Assembly: GCF_000764305.2 (NCBI RefSeq)
Contig: NW_025941525.1
Span: forward strand, 1 to 64,000
From: Hyalella azteca
Taxonomy: Eukaryota > Arthropoda > Malacostraca > Amphipoda > Hyalellidae
Reading direction: 5' to 3'
Length of the DNA stretch: 64,000 nucleotides
Every line of letters starts with the position of its first letter. The stretch's first letter is position 1. The position numbers were made by a program, and so were the translations under genes. The notes beneath the pieces were generated by a model. The model was not told the DNA's origin, searched no databases, and was given only the letters and a program-made list of their open reading frames with translations. Below are positions 34,352 to 44,800 of the stretch, in pieces.

Positions 34352-35389
34352 TTATCGACTTTTAGTTGGAGTAAACGTTTCTCGCAATTCATGCCACTTG
34401 TGTGAGATGGGGCGTCTCTTCTCCCAGAGTTGTTGTCCGTACTTGGCATACATTATACCTGATATTGCTCCTGACAGATGAGCGGCGTGATCGAATAAAC
34501 GCCATCTCAAAATAAGGCCCGTTGTATCAAGGCACATAATGCCCATAAGACCTTGTTCTGCTGAAAAGTTGAAATTAGGGATGAAAATAATACCCAGTCT
34601 GGAGTCGGGATATTTTGAGCAAAAGTACCCCAGCATTCCCATGATGGCTCCTGAAGCCCCTATAGAAGGAACTGAGCTTCTGATGAGAACTTTGAAGGCG
34701 GCTCCTGCGAGGGATGAGAGTACACCACTACACAGGTAGAGCCCGAGAAACTGCTCCATGCCCAACTTACTACAAATCGGTGTTGAAAAACTATGTAATA
34801 CGTACATGTTAGCACCCAAGTGAAATAAATTGTAATGACTAAAGGTAGACAATATCATAGGCAGGCAGACAGCATGTGCAGCGGGAGAGAATGCAAAATA
34901 TCTGAACATTGCCAGTTTAAGGGCAGGTACCTGCCATAGAGCGTACACGGCAGCATTCAAGAAGAATATTGGCCAGAAGACTCTTTGACCATCTGACAAA
35001 TCATTCCACCATTTATTGAGCGTTTGCCTCAACTCGCCCTCTTTGTTTCTCCAGCCTTCCATTGCATTCCAGTTGAATTTTGTGAAGGCTTGAAATGGAT
35101 TTTTTAGTCGATTTCTGGCTCGTTCGTATTCCCAAATTACAGCACCCGTATATGTCGTGGTACAAAATGCTGCAGCAAAAATGGAGCACTTCATCAAACT
35201 GTGGCCCATTCTCCTAATATTTGGTGTTTCAAATTCAACCTTGGGCGTGATGGTTACCGACGAGTCTTTGGCCAATTTTGCCCTCTTGAAACCACGAACT
35301 TGAGCTCGGAAGTGTGAAGTTGATGTTGGGAGCGGCACTTTGTTGTACGTGCGCAAGGCGGCGCCCAGTAGGCGTGATAGCACCGTCAT
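34352..35389 (-). CDS. PARL: PARL, mitochondrial rhomboid intramembrane serine protease, 345 aa
   Basis: Inner-membrane rhomboid that cleaves single-span proteins such as PINK1 and PGAM5 in animals. Start chosen at MTVLSRLLGAALRTYNKVPL, the first ATG in frame after a probable acceptor. Family signatures, numbered from that Met: INKWWN-like NKWWNDLSDGQR (~125-136); LSTFSHYNLFHLGANMYVLH with the rhomboid H-x4-H-x3-N pattern (~180-199); catalytic Ser246 in SIGASGAI; catalytic His304 in FDHAAHLSG. Hydrophobic segments match the 1+6 transmembrane layout of PARL, and the Arg/Lys-rich, acid-poor N-terminus fits a mitochondrial presequence. Human PARL is 379 aa, so the length is normal. The entire coding region is one exon. 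It is convergent with PPP6R. Confidence 0.95.
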   Translation of the reverse strand: MTVLSRLLGAALRTYNKVPLPTSTSHFRAQVRGFKRAKLAKDSSVTITPKVEFETPNIRRMGHSLMKCSIFAAAFCTTTYTGAVIWEYERARNRLKNPFQAFTKFNWNAMEGWRNKEGELRQTLNKWWNDLSDGQRVFWPIFFLNAAVYALWQVPALKLAMFRYFAFSPAAHAVCLPMILSTFSHYNLFHLGANMYVLHSFSTPICSKLGMEQFLGLYLCSGVLSSLAGAAFKVLIRSSVPSIGASGAIMGMLGYFCSKYPDSRLGIIFIPNFNFSAEQGLMGIMCLDTTGLILRWRLFDHAAHLSGAISGIMYAKYGQQLWEKRRPISHKWHELRETFTPTKSR

Positions 35390-35465
35390 GTTGTATGGTG
35401 TCAACACTTGATATGTGCAACAATAATATACACATAGAATCTAGATTTGAACCCTGGAGCGAAAC
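35390..35465 (-). other. PARL 5' untranslated exon part with upstream acceptor
   Basis: On the minus strand a TTTGTTTTCAG acceptor ends at 35466, followed by GTTTCGCTCCAG and then the ATG at 35389. The promoter-proximal exon should therefore lie farther upstream, unseen. Without transcript data this remains a suggestion. Confidence 0.4.
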
Positions 35466-36827
35466 CTGAAAACAAATGAAAATTAATTTAACTTATTGAA
35501 ATTCAAGTTTGATAGCTAACTATAATACTTTTAATGAAAATATAATATATAATACAGAAATACACAGCTAAAACAATGTAGGCATATAATATTTTTAATG
35601 ATGCCACTTTATGATTGATTTCCAAAAATCTCTCAGTAAGTATTACAAATAAAATAGGAGAATGACTTTTTCAACTAGTTGGCTGAAGAAATTAAATTAC
35701 AATTAAAAAATTTAAATTACAATTAAACAATTAAAATTGATAACCTGCAAGGAGTTCATTCAACACTTCTAAAAAATAAATCTAAAATATTTATATCAAC
35801 TGTATTCTGTAAGGACAAATATGAATGATAGGCCATTTGCCAGGGACTGGCATCTGCAATAAATAATAGCAATTTTCTCTTAATTGCTGCTTTTCTTTTA
35901 AGAAACATACTAATGAATCTCAGTGAGCAAATAACCCCGAGTCCCAAAAAATTAAGCAAGCCAAACTGTAAAATTGGACATTAACTACCTACGGCCCCAT
36001 GGCCATGAAGCATTGAAGCTGTGAGCCTGTGAATAAGAGTCTTATCATTTGGGCATTTTGTGTTATCATAAGAAAAAATCCCACACCAATGGCCTAATTT
36101 GATGTAAATTTTAGTTTTAGAATGCTTTCATGAACAGATCCCACTCTGGAGAAGACACTCAAGCAAAAGCTATTTACCGGAATACCAAAAGCTACCAGTA
36201 TTTTCCAGAAATTGCAGGTGAATACTATCATTTTCTAGACAATTTTAGAAATTGGCAGGTAAAAATGTGTCATTGCTTTCTTATTTTTATGGAAAAAGTT
36301 GGGAGAGGGCTATGAAAAAAGTAATATTCAATACAAGCAGGGGTCAAATTCCCAGCAATTTAACCTCATTCATAGATAGCTTTTGCCCAATATTCCAGGT
36401 CATATTAGTATATATACAATTCTATTAATTTTTATATCATATAGTGATTGCCACTGATTGCTCATAGTAATAGTAGGTATATCATTATGAGTGTAGAGGT
36501 TTGGTAATTCTGGTGATGGAGTATTTAAAACAGAGTAAGCAGTTCTGGGTAAGAGTAAGGTGTGACTTCCATATTTTTGGCCTTTAGGGAAGGCTTGCAT
36601 TTGTTTATGCACAATATTTATGGATCTGAGGGGAAGCGGTGAGTTCATTAGTAAAGAAACCTAAGAAGGCACTGCTGGTTTGAAAAAAATTAAACCATTA
36701 ATGATGAATGCATGTTCCGTGAGGTTTCTTGCATAAACAGAATATAATGTACATAGACAGTGATAGACTTAAGGTTATCTCATTAATAACAACTAGTGTT
36801 TTCTATGTTAAGTTATGATAAACGCGG
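35466..36827. other. Region upstream of PARL, nothing recognised
   Basis: AT-rich; only short shadow open frames. It should contain the PARL promoter and first exon, but no motif can be assigned. Confidence 0.4.
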
Positions 36828-37008
36828 TAGGGTAAACGTGGTATATTCCGACATCGTGGGTAATTCCGTCACCTCTCAAGCATTTCCTTTATATTAGGCT
36901 TTGTTTTAGTTCCATGAGTTTGTTGATGGTTGAAATGGTGACGTCATACATTTACGCGTCAAAATACTGCCAAAACACTAGGTCTTGGCCATCTAATGGG
37001 AAAATATT
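36828..37008. repeat. Dispersed repeat, copy B
   Basis: Inverted relative to 1-181 at about 90% identity. The sequence that follows it (to 37137) includes a segment near 37052-37137 that is also related to 37868-37965. Confidence 0.75.
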
Positions 37009-37137
37009 GAGATCCAAAGAGAGACAATGCATGCCACCTGGTGAGATCATCGAAAAATGTGTCAAATTTGACAGTTGACCTTGCTCTACCAAATAGTGAA
37101 TAACTGTTTTTATAGGAAGAATATTATGGTTTGAGAC

Positions 37138-37138
37138 N
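37138..37138. other. Ambiguous base (N)
   Basis: The only N in the window, immediately before a 624-bp block that is an exact copy of 41251-41874. It marks an assembly join. Confidence 0.9.
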
Positions 37139-37762
37139 GAAATGTCATGCTTACTACAAATTTCGGCACGTATCGTCACATAACTCACGAATGAAGGTGA
37201 AATTCCAAAAAATGTTCACGAGCTAAACATCACCGTTAGGTCCTAATGAATACGTGTACCAAGTTTATCGAGCTACATTTATTACTTTGAAAAATATTTC
37301 ATGCTCACTGAATTTAGACACAGGCCACAAGTTCGGCAGTAAATTTGTCCGAAACGTATCCATGGCGAGATTGCGCATAACTGAGCAAACTAGCCTACAC
37401 AGATAAGTCGGCACCGTGTGGATGTGGACGCTCTAAAAATTGCAACGGTTTCACTCCGACTTGAAACTGCGCAGATAAATCGCTGTGTAAAACTGAGCGT
37501 GTGGACCGGCCTTAACAAGCATTATCGTTCAAACAAGCCATGATTCGCTTGACCCAAGATATTTCACACGACCGGCACAGGTAGCTACTCTCACCATGGC
37601 TGCATCAGCGCTACTAGCCACTTCTCCAGCGAAGAAAACAACACATCGTTGTCCCTCTCGGGCACTTGCCGGCGCATGCCTCTGGAGCGGCTGAACACGA
37701 GACTATATAGTAGCGCGGACAGTTCAAGCGGCGGATGAACTAGCGGCAAGTACTATCCCTGT
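37139..37762. repeat. 624-bp duplicate of 41251-41874, probable misassembly
   Basis: Matches 41251-41874 in the same orientation with no difference that I could see. It starts next to an N and ends within the Tn5 adapter, so it is more likely a mate-pair read fragment used to fill a gap than a genomic duplication. Confidence 0.85.
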
Positions 37763-37794
37763 CTCTTATACACATCTAGATGTGTATAAGAGAC
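37759..37794. other. Nextera mate-pair junction adapter (Tn5 mosaic ends)
   Basis: CTGTCTCTTATACACATCT at 37759-37777 is the 19-bp Tn5 mosaic end in reverse complement, followed directly by 17 bases of the forward mosaic end (AGATGTGTATAAGAGAC). Head-to-head mosaic ends are the circularisation junction of Nextera mate-pair libraries. Sequences left and right of it were not necessarily adjacent in the genome. Confidence 0.97.
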
Positions 37795-38099
37795 CGGGCG
37801 ATGCTCTTGCAAACGCATAAGTACTCACAATAATTCCCTGCACATCACTCAGTAAGAAGTGAGAACATCAAAAAACCTGTCAAAGTTGATAGTAGGCCTT
37901 GCTCTACCAAATAGTGATAAACTGTTTGTGTAGAAAGACTGAAAGAATATTATGATCTGAGACTTTTAAATAAGTTTGTGAATATATTAGGAATCATATA
38001 AGTATACTTGTATTTGCTAATTTCAAGTGGTAAATATATTAATATATGATTAAGTTAAGAGACAGTTTTAGACACATAAAAACTAATTCCAACACAGCT

Positions 38100-38560
38100 T
38101 GGAATTAGACATACGCGGCTCGTTCCGAGCTCAGCTCGGAACGAGCCACGAGCTTACACACAGCTTGGCGAGCTGTATGTAAAAATTAAAATTACCTTAA
38201 TTAAAAGCTTAACAGCTCTTAATTAAAAGCCTAATTCAGTAGTGTTCAATATTCAATAGTGTTAGAATTCCGAGCTGTGTCGTATTCCAATACAGCTCAC
38301 ACAGGACACACACAGCAATTGGAATTCGAACACAAGAGAGTTGGAATTACGAATTAGCAGTAGAGTTTGAAGCGCGGCCGGAATTGATCTCACAAAATGC
38401 CAAATTTAGTCACACACAGGCTGCCTAGCCTAGCCTTACTGCCTTAGTACCTAGTTAGTACTTAGTAGCTACTAGCCTACTACTAAGTCGAACTAACTAT
38501 GTTAAGGTACTTAGGTACCTAGTAGCCTAGTAGGTATTCAAGATTGGAACAGATCCTCCT
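38100..38560. repeat. Palindrome-dense segment
   Basis: A 31-bp near-perfect hairpin lies at 38117-38147 (15-bp arms GGCTCGTTCCGAGCT around one C). AGCT words continue around it (GAGCTGTATG, AACAGCTCTTAATTAA, CCGAGCTGTG), then CTAG/TAGTAC-rich repeats near 38440-38540. No coding capacity or vector similarity was recognised; possibly the interior or end of a transposon. Confidence 0.55.
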
Positions 38561-39868
38561 AAAATTTGAAAAGTTTATCTAAATCTATACTGTATGATAT
38601 ATGTAGTTGATACATGATTACATGAGAATACATGAATTTCCATTATCAAATGGTTTATTTCATTTTCAACATTTCACGTTCACGTGTTGGCAATTCTAAC
38701 TGGAAGTCTGGAACTGGACCACTGGTTTATATTTTGTAAGGAAAATCTACTGAATACAATGAAGACTAGGAGCTATCCCTATAGCCTCGGCATCCTCTTA
38801 CATTAATGTACAAAAAATTACCTCAAGTCGTGGCTCTAGACAACTTCGTAAATCTTAATTACCTACAATGCTGTCAAAACATCCATAGACAATTATGCAA
38901 GAGACATAAATACGGAACGGAATTTCCGCAAGAAATACTGAGGAAGAATCAAATAATCACATAATGGGCTCATGGGGCCTTTTTTAATAATTTCATGACT
39001 ACCGCATATGAATTGAACGGTCACCTTATATTATAGTCAATTAAAAATTGTTTGCCAAGTGAAAAATTCCATTTAAAAGTAAATTATTTTTATTTGTGAT
39101 GGGTAGAAATTTTACACGATAACACTTTTTAATCTGAAAATTTACGAAAAATATGTCCGATAATCATGACTAATTGTAAAATTTGGGCTAAATAATGAAG
39201 TTTTGTATTATAATGTTAATGTTTTCATATTTCATTAATTTCATTTTACAGTAAAAAAAGCCTATTTGCCATCTAAAACGATATAATATATTTTTAATAT
39301 ACATATTTATCATAGAAAGTTTTTACTAATAAAGTTATCAAATCGAAACCAATAATGATCTGATTAACAACGGAGATACTTATTCACAATATGTACACTC
39401 AAGCCATGGTTGAACGATTCTAGGTAGCTTAATAAATCACGACTCCAGCTAGCGAACCGCATCAGATTTGTTGTCTGCTTCGTTTTCACGTAGTACGCAA
39501 AACGCTAATTTGTGCAAAGGGTTGGAGTGAGTTAAGCTTTTAGCGCGCTCATTAAAACCGAAAAGATAAAATTTTTTGACAACGCGTGAAGGCATCTTCA
39601 ACAAATTAACTGTATATTCTGAATAAAAACGATCATGTAACATTCACTCCAAAAATTCGAGTCATGCGTGTCCAAGTCTAGATGAAGCAGTCGCAGGGTT
39701 TCGCGTCACTGCTACCATAGCTGTTGTAAGGCTTGTAACCGAATGTGCTTTCCTCTCTACGGTTAAATTAAAATTCAAGAGAATTTTAACCACGAAATAA
39801 ACCTTACCTATTGAAAATTTCTTGCTTAATAAATGTTAATTGACGGACGGTTGCATCATAGGCGTTAA

Positions 39869-41885
39869 GGTGCTTGTACACGGGGATAGTGCAGACGGCT
39901 AGTAGATATGGCAAGTGTCGGTCGCTTGGTGGCTATCCGGCAAGTAAGCCTGTACACGAGGAGAGTATAAGGTGCCGCTATCTTCTCGCTCGCGCCCGCC
40001 AGTGCGTCGTTAGAAGCCGTCGTCGAGTTGTGAAGATGGATGGTGGGATCACCTTCAACAAATAGTGTCTGTACGTCGTTTTTTTACTCTTTATTCTAGC
40101 GGCCCTTAAAAATGCAACGGCGGGAACAACTAAACTCTGATTAATAAGGTCTTCTTTCAGTTTCAAAATGCTCGTTTCTCTCATTTTGTTGGAGTAACCA
40201 TCATGGCAATTGGCAAACATTCCACTTTAATTCATATTTTTGAAATATTTCAAAGAATAATTGAATGTCGTCTGGAATCCACTTTGTTATTGGGTTCTTC
40301 TTAAGGCCGGTCCACTCGCTCAGTTTTACACAACGATTTGTCTGCGCATTTCTAATCGTTGCAGATAAAACGTTGCATGTGGACGGGAAAACCGCGCAGT
40401 TTTGAAGCCGGCGGGAAGACTGCACAGTTGCAGTGATATCTGAGCTAGATAGATTGAAGATGAACATCGATTTCGATGAACTGCTCAGATAAGTCGGAAC
40501 GTGTGGACGGTAGCACTGTTTTCCAATTCAATTTGTGATTAGTTTCAATGATTTTGGCGACAATGGCGGACCTTCGGTATTATGTTCTCGGGAATTTATT
40601 GCTCTATACGAAAGTTTTTCTTGCATTTGGCGAGTAAAATTCAAGGACTATATATAGTAGTAACAGGGAGAAAAAAGGTGGATACATACGAGAGCTTAGT
40701 AAAAAATTCAAAGAAATCGATGAACGCGCAAGCAGAGAAAATAATAAGTTTTAATAAAAAATTAATAAGTTGAGGAGCACTCACCGTAAATAATTAGGAA
40801 ACAATTTAAAAATCGATTCCATCTGGACCTGGAGAAGATGACATCTACAACTACAAGCCATCTCTCCTGTATTTTGATTCCTCGCATTCCTAAATGATCC
40901 AATCTCTTTTTTTAACAAGGCACAATGCCAAATTTGATCAAAATACTGCCTTCTCCATGACACGTCTCTGACAAATTTACGGCCGGACTCGCGGCCAGTC
41001 TCCCCAAATTCGGTGAGCATGGAATATCTCACAAAGTAATGAACGTTGCTCGATAAAACTTGGAACACGTATTCACTACGACCAAACGGTGATGTTTATT
41101 TAGCACGTGACAATTTTTTTCGATTTTGCCTTCGTTTGCGAGTTAGACGGCTTTATCTAATGTAAAAAATTGTCACGAGCTAATCATCGCCGTTGGGAGG
41201 TTGGGTTTCTATATTCAAAGTTTCATTCAAATCTGTACAGTAGTTAAGAAGAAATGTCATGCTTACTACAAATTTCGGCACGTATCGTCACATAACTCAC
41301 GAATGAAGGTGAAATTCCAAAAAATGTTCACGAGCTAAACATCACCGTTAGGTCCTAATGAATACGTGTACCAAGTTTATCGAGCTACATTTATTACTTT
41401 GAAAAATATTTCATGCTCACTGAATTTAGACACAGGCCACAAGTTCGGCAGTAAATTTGTCCGAAACGTATCCATGGCGAGATTGCGCATAACTGAGCAA
41501 ACTAGCCTACACAGATAAGTCGGCACCGTGTGGATGTGGACGCTCTAAAAATTGCAACGGTTTCACTCCGACTTGAAACTGCGCAGATAAATCGCTGTGT
41601 AAAACTGAGCGTGTGGACCGGCCTTAACAAGCATTATCGTTCAAACAAGCCATGATTCGCTTGACCCAAGATATTTCACACGACCGGCACAGGTAGCTAC
41701 TCTCACCATGGCTGCATCAGCGCTACTAGCCACTTCTCCAGCGAAGAAAACAACACATCGTTGTCCCTCTCGGGCACTTGCCGGCGCATGCCTCTGGAGC
41801 GGCTGAACACGAGACTATATAGTAGCGCGGACAGTTCAAGCGGCGGATGAACTAGCGGCAAGTACTATCCCTGTGTACAGGCACC
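39869..41885. mobile_element. TTAA-flanked inverted-repeat transposon, outer (2.0 kb)
   Basis: The left terminus GGTGCTTGTACACGGGGATA and the right terminus (as its reverse complement) GGTGCCTGTACACAGGGATA match at 18 of 20 positions and are flanked by TTAA at 39865-39868 and 41886-41889. TTAA duplication suggests a piggyBac-like transposase, but the ends do not start with the usual CCY, so the superfamily is left open. No intact transposase is present. A second TTAA element is nested inside. Confidence 0.7.
40305..41623. mobile_element. TTAA-flanked inverted-repeat transposon, inner (1.3 kb)
   Basis: Ends start GGCCGGTCCAC(T/A)CGCTCAG and continue TTTTACACA(A/G)CGATTT, about 33 of 35 positions matching between the two arms. 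TTAA lies at 40301-40304 and 41624-41627. Minus-strand frames at 40781-41068 and 40201-40467 are short and unrecognised. Near 41085-41200 the interior has a further inverted repeat (CACGTGACAATTTTTTT / AAAAAATTGTCACGAGC). Confidence 0.7.
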
Positions 41886-41889
41886 TTAA

Positions 41890-44800
41890 AACTTAGGCCA
41901 AGAGAATAATCCAAGAAAACAATTTGCACGCAAAACCGCTGCAAATCGAGAGTCGGACTGGTCCAAGAGGTGACTATGCGGCCCAGTCTTGTTCCGTACG
42001 ATTGTCATCCTCAAGACGCTATTTGAAGGTTATTTCACATGTCGCTCGAATTGTGTCAAGTCTGAAGCACCAGTGTGACAATTGAAATCGCTATCGATAC
42101 TATACATGCCACAATGTACGTTATATTGAAGATTTATGGGGAAATTCGACAGAAGTCAGGAGTCAAATTTATTCGACGTTCGATAAAAAAGCTGGAAATA
42201 TCCTTGAGTTTTAACTACGTGATAGTGTATAGGGATGTGATCTGATTGAGCTACCAAGTTTATTGAGAACGTTTTCCTCCAAGCCATCATCATTTATTTT
42301 TCATGAAAAACCTGCGTTAGCTCCGTATTTATTCCTCATGAATCACTATGTAGTCGATTCGTTTTTAGTTGATAGCGCATTACGAAATTACTTCAGTGAC
42401 AGAATCTTGCACCATCAGTAATTAGGGTCAATCAACATTTCCAATTGAAACTATGAGTAAGTTCACACATTTATTACGCGGTCACAAGCATTGCTAAGTT
42501 GCAAATTCGAAAGGGAGTTTGTTCTAGAGGAGTAGTCCCACGATAAGCATGGAAAAATAGGCACATTTTTCCATTTTTAATTCTGTCCCATTCACCACAG
42601 GTTTAAAGGGAATTAAACCAAGCCAGGATCTTGCATAACTCGTAAGCGGGATTTTCGAACTTCATTAGGAATCAAAAATTTGTAAATATCAAAATTTTCT
42701 CATCTGGAAAACAAGGGACAGACAATATTATAGAAACCTCAATTATACTCACCTCAAACGAAACAAAATGTTTAGATTATTTCAATGCGTTATGAAGTCT
42801 ATGCTGCAAAACAGAGGAGCACCACCCAGGAAAACTATTCTAAACACGGGATGACATTTATCTGAAATTTATTCATACACTAGCTACTCCTAAGGAGGAA
42901 TTTATGGGCAGCATTTGTAAGCAGTTACGAGGGTGTATGGTAATAAGCTTTATTTTTAGCATGCAGAACGACAGGGTGTGGTCCAGGGAGAGTAAGACAA
43001 AGAATGCATCGGTAGGTACGCTTTAATATACAAATGAGCCCTAGAGATATAAACAGTAATGAGAGCGTTAGTACAGTCTCACATTAACATACACTTGTAC
43101 ATCGAGTAAACAATTGTCAGGCATATCAAAGAAGTTTTTAGGGCTTGTGGAAGTGCTGATGCAGCCAAGACTAAAATGAGAGCATTATTGAAAGCGAACC
43201 AGGCCACTTCTTCCGGAATGCTACGCAAATAAAGCTCTTGTTCTCACTTGCAAAACCAAAAAAGACGATTTTCGTTTAAAATTTTCAATTAAACTGTCTG
43301 AAGGAGCGCTAAAGTGAACAAGAGGGAAAAAGATGCGATATATAAAGGTCAAGTTTAGTACAATGATAACTAATAAGTAGAATATGTTAACTTTGAATGG
43401 ATGATGGAACGAGATTGAAATGGTACTGAGTATGTGTAAATTACTCGGGTTTAAGCACCTCACGATAATTAAACGAGTCGACCTAGCTTTTCCAACGATA
43501 ATACTCATTGTTTCCTCCTCTCGAAGGGATGAGTGAGTAAAAGAAACGTTCACACTAGCACTCAACAGTTGGCAAGTCAGGTTAATACTGCAGTTGTCAT
43601 CCTCCATCAACACAATCCAGCCACTCAGGTTCACAAACGAAGATCAATTCCTAGCTGACAAATGGGTGATAGTATTGATTGATAGCAGTCAAAAGTTACA
43701 AGATTACGGTCAGAAGAATGTATAAGTTGTATCAATTAGTGTAAAACATAAGCACTTTCTAAGGTGAATTATAATGATTTAAGGGATATCGAGGATGTCA
43801 TTAAATTTGAGTAGTAAAAAATCAAGTGTTAGCTGAGGTATCAAAACGATGGTTACGTATTTATTTTGCTGTACTACCATAGTAATGAGCGATGAAAAAC
43901 TACACCAATATCAAATGTCTCGCTTATATGAAAGAAGAAGAAAATATTAGAATAGAGAAAGACACATTAAAGCGCTGAATCCACTATGCGGAGATGTTAG
44001 ATTATACACATAAGAGGCACACTATCGTGAGGAATTCAAGCACGTGCAGGCTATACATTACATGTCACCAAGATGTATAACACAGGACCAAGCTCAACAC
44101 TCAATTTTCAAACCTGCACAAAATCTAGAGAGAATTATTGCCACAAACCAACAATCACACGCCACGAAAATTTGTTAGTGTTTTGACAAAAACGTAAAAC
44201 GAAACCTAAAGAGCTGTGATGGCGCAACATGATTAGGAGGCAGTATCTGCCTGCCTGGCGTATGCAGCAAGGCGCGAGCTTTGAAAGGTTTGAGCGAACG
44301 CTAAGTTTATTATAATACACAAGAGATAATATCAAAATAAGAAAAATACGCTAAGTAGAAGCTAAGGAGTAACACACACAATCACAACTATACCTCTCCA
44401 GTAAAAAGAGTTTCACTAAAGTACCTACAAAAGCAGCGACTTGACAACTATGATCAAGAAGGTATAGTGCGTATCCAAACACTTCAATTTGGTGTCGCCT
44501 AGCAAAAGGCAACACTAAGTTGCTAACATAAAGTTGTGTCGCTCACATATACTTAACGAATAAGACTCGCCAAGAACAGGACCAACCAATGGTGTGTAGC
44601 CTGTACTGCAGCCTGCATGCCATTGACACTCATACACATCAAGGACAAAAGTTGGTACGTAATGCTCTTCTAAAGGTACGCAAAAATAGACAGGATGAAG
44701 TCACGATGCACCAAACACAACACGTGCATCCAGAATACCTATACAAACGAACTTCAGCATTTCACTACCTAATAAATCACAACTTCGCAATAGCATAATC

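Larger units (their letters stand above)
37052..37965. repeat. Diverged direct repeat pair bracketing the artefact
   Basis: 37052-37137 and 37868-37965 share CTTGCTCTACCAAATAGTGA, AACTGTTT and ATATTATG.TCTGAGAC/TTTGAGAC words. They may be two alleles or two related copies placed side by side by gap closing. Confidence 0.55.

Noticed and set aside
35390..35407. Extension of PARL six codons upstream to a GTG
   Set aside because: GTG is not a normal start in animal nuclear genes; the ATG at 35389 is used instead.
38280..38330. Possible cloning-vector remnant (CACACAGGA near GAATTC sites)
   Set aside because: Beyond a few short words there is no continuous vector match; only the Tn5 adapter is a clear artificial sequence.
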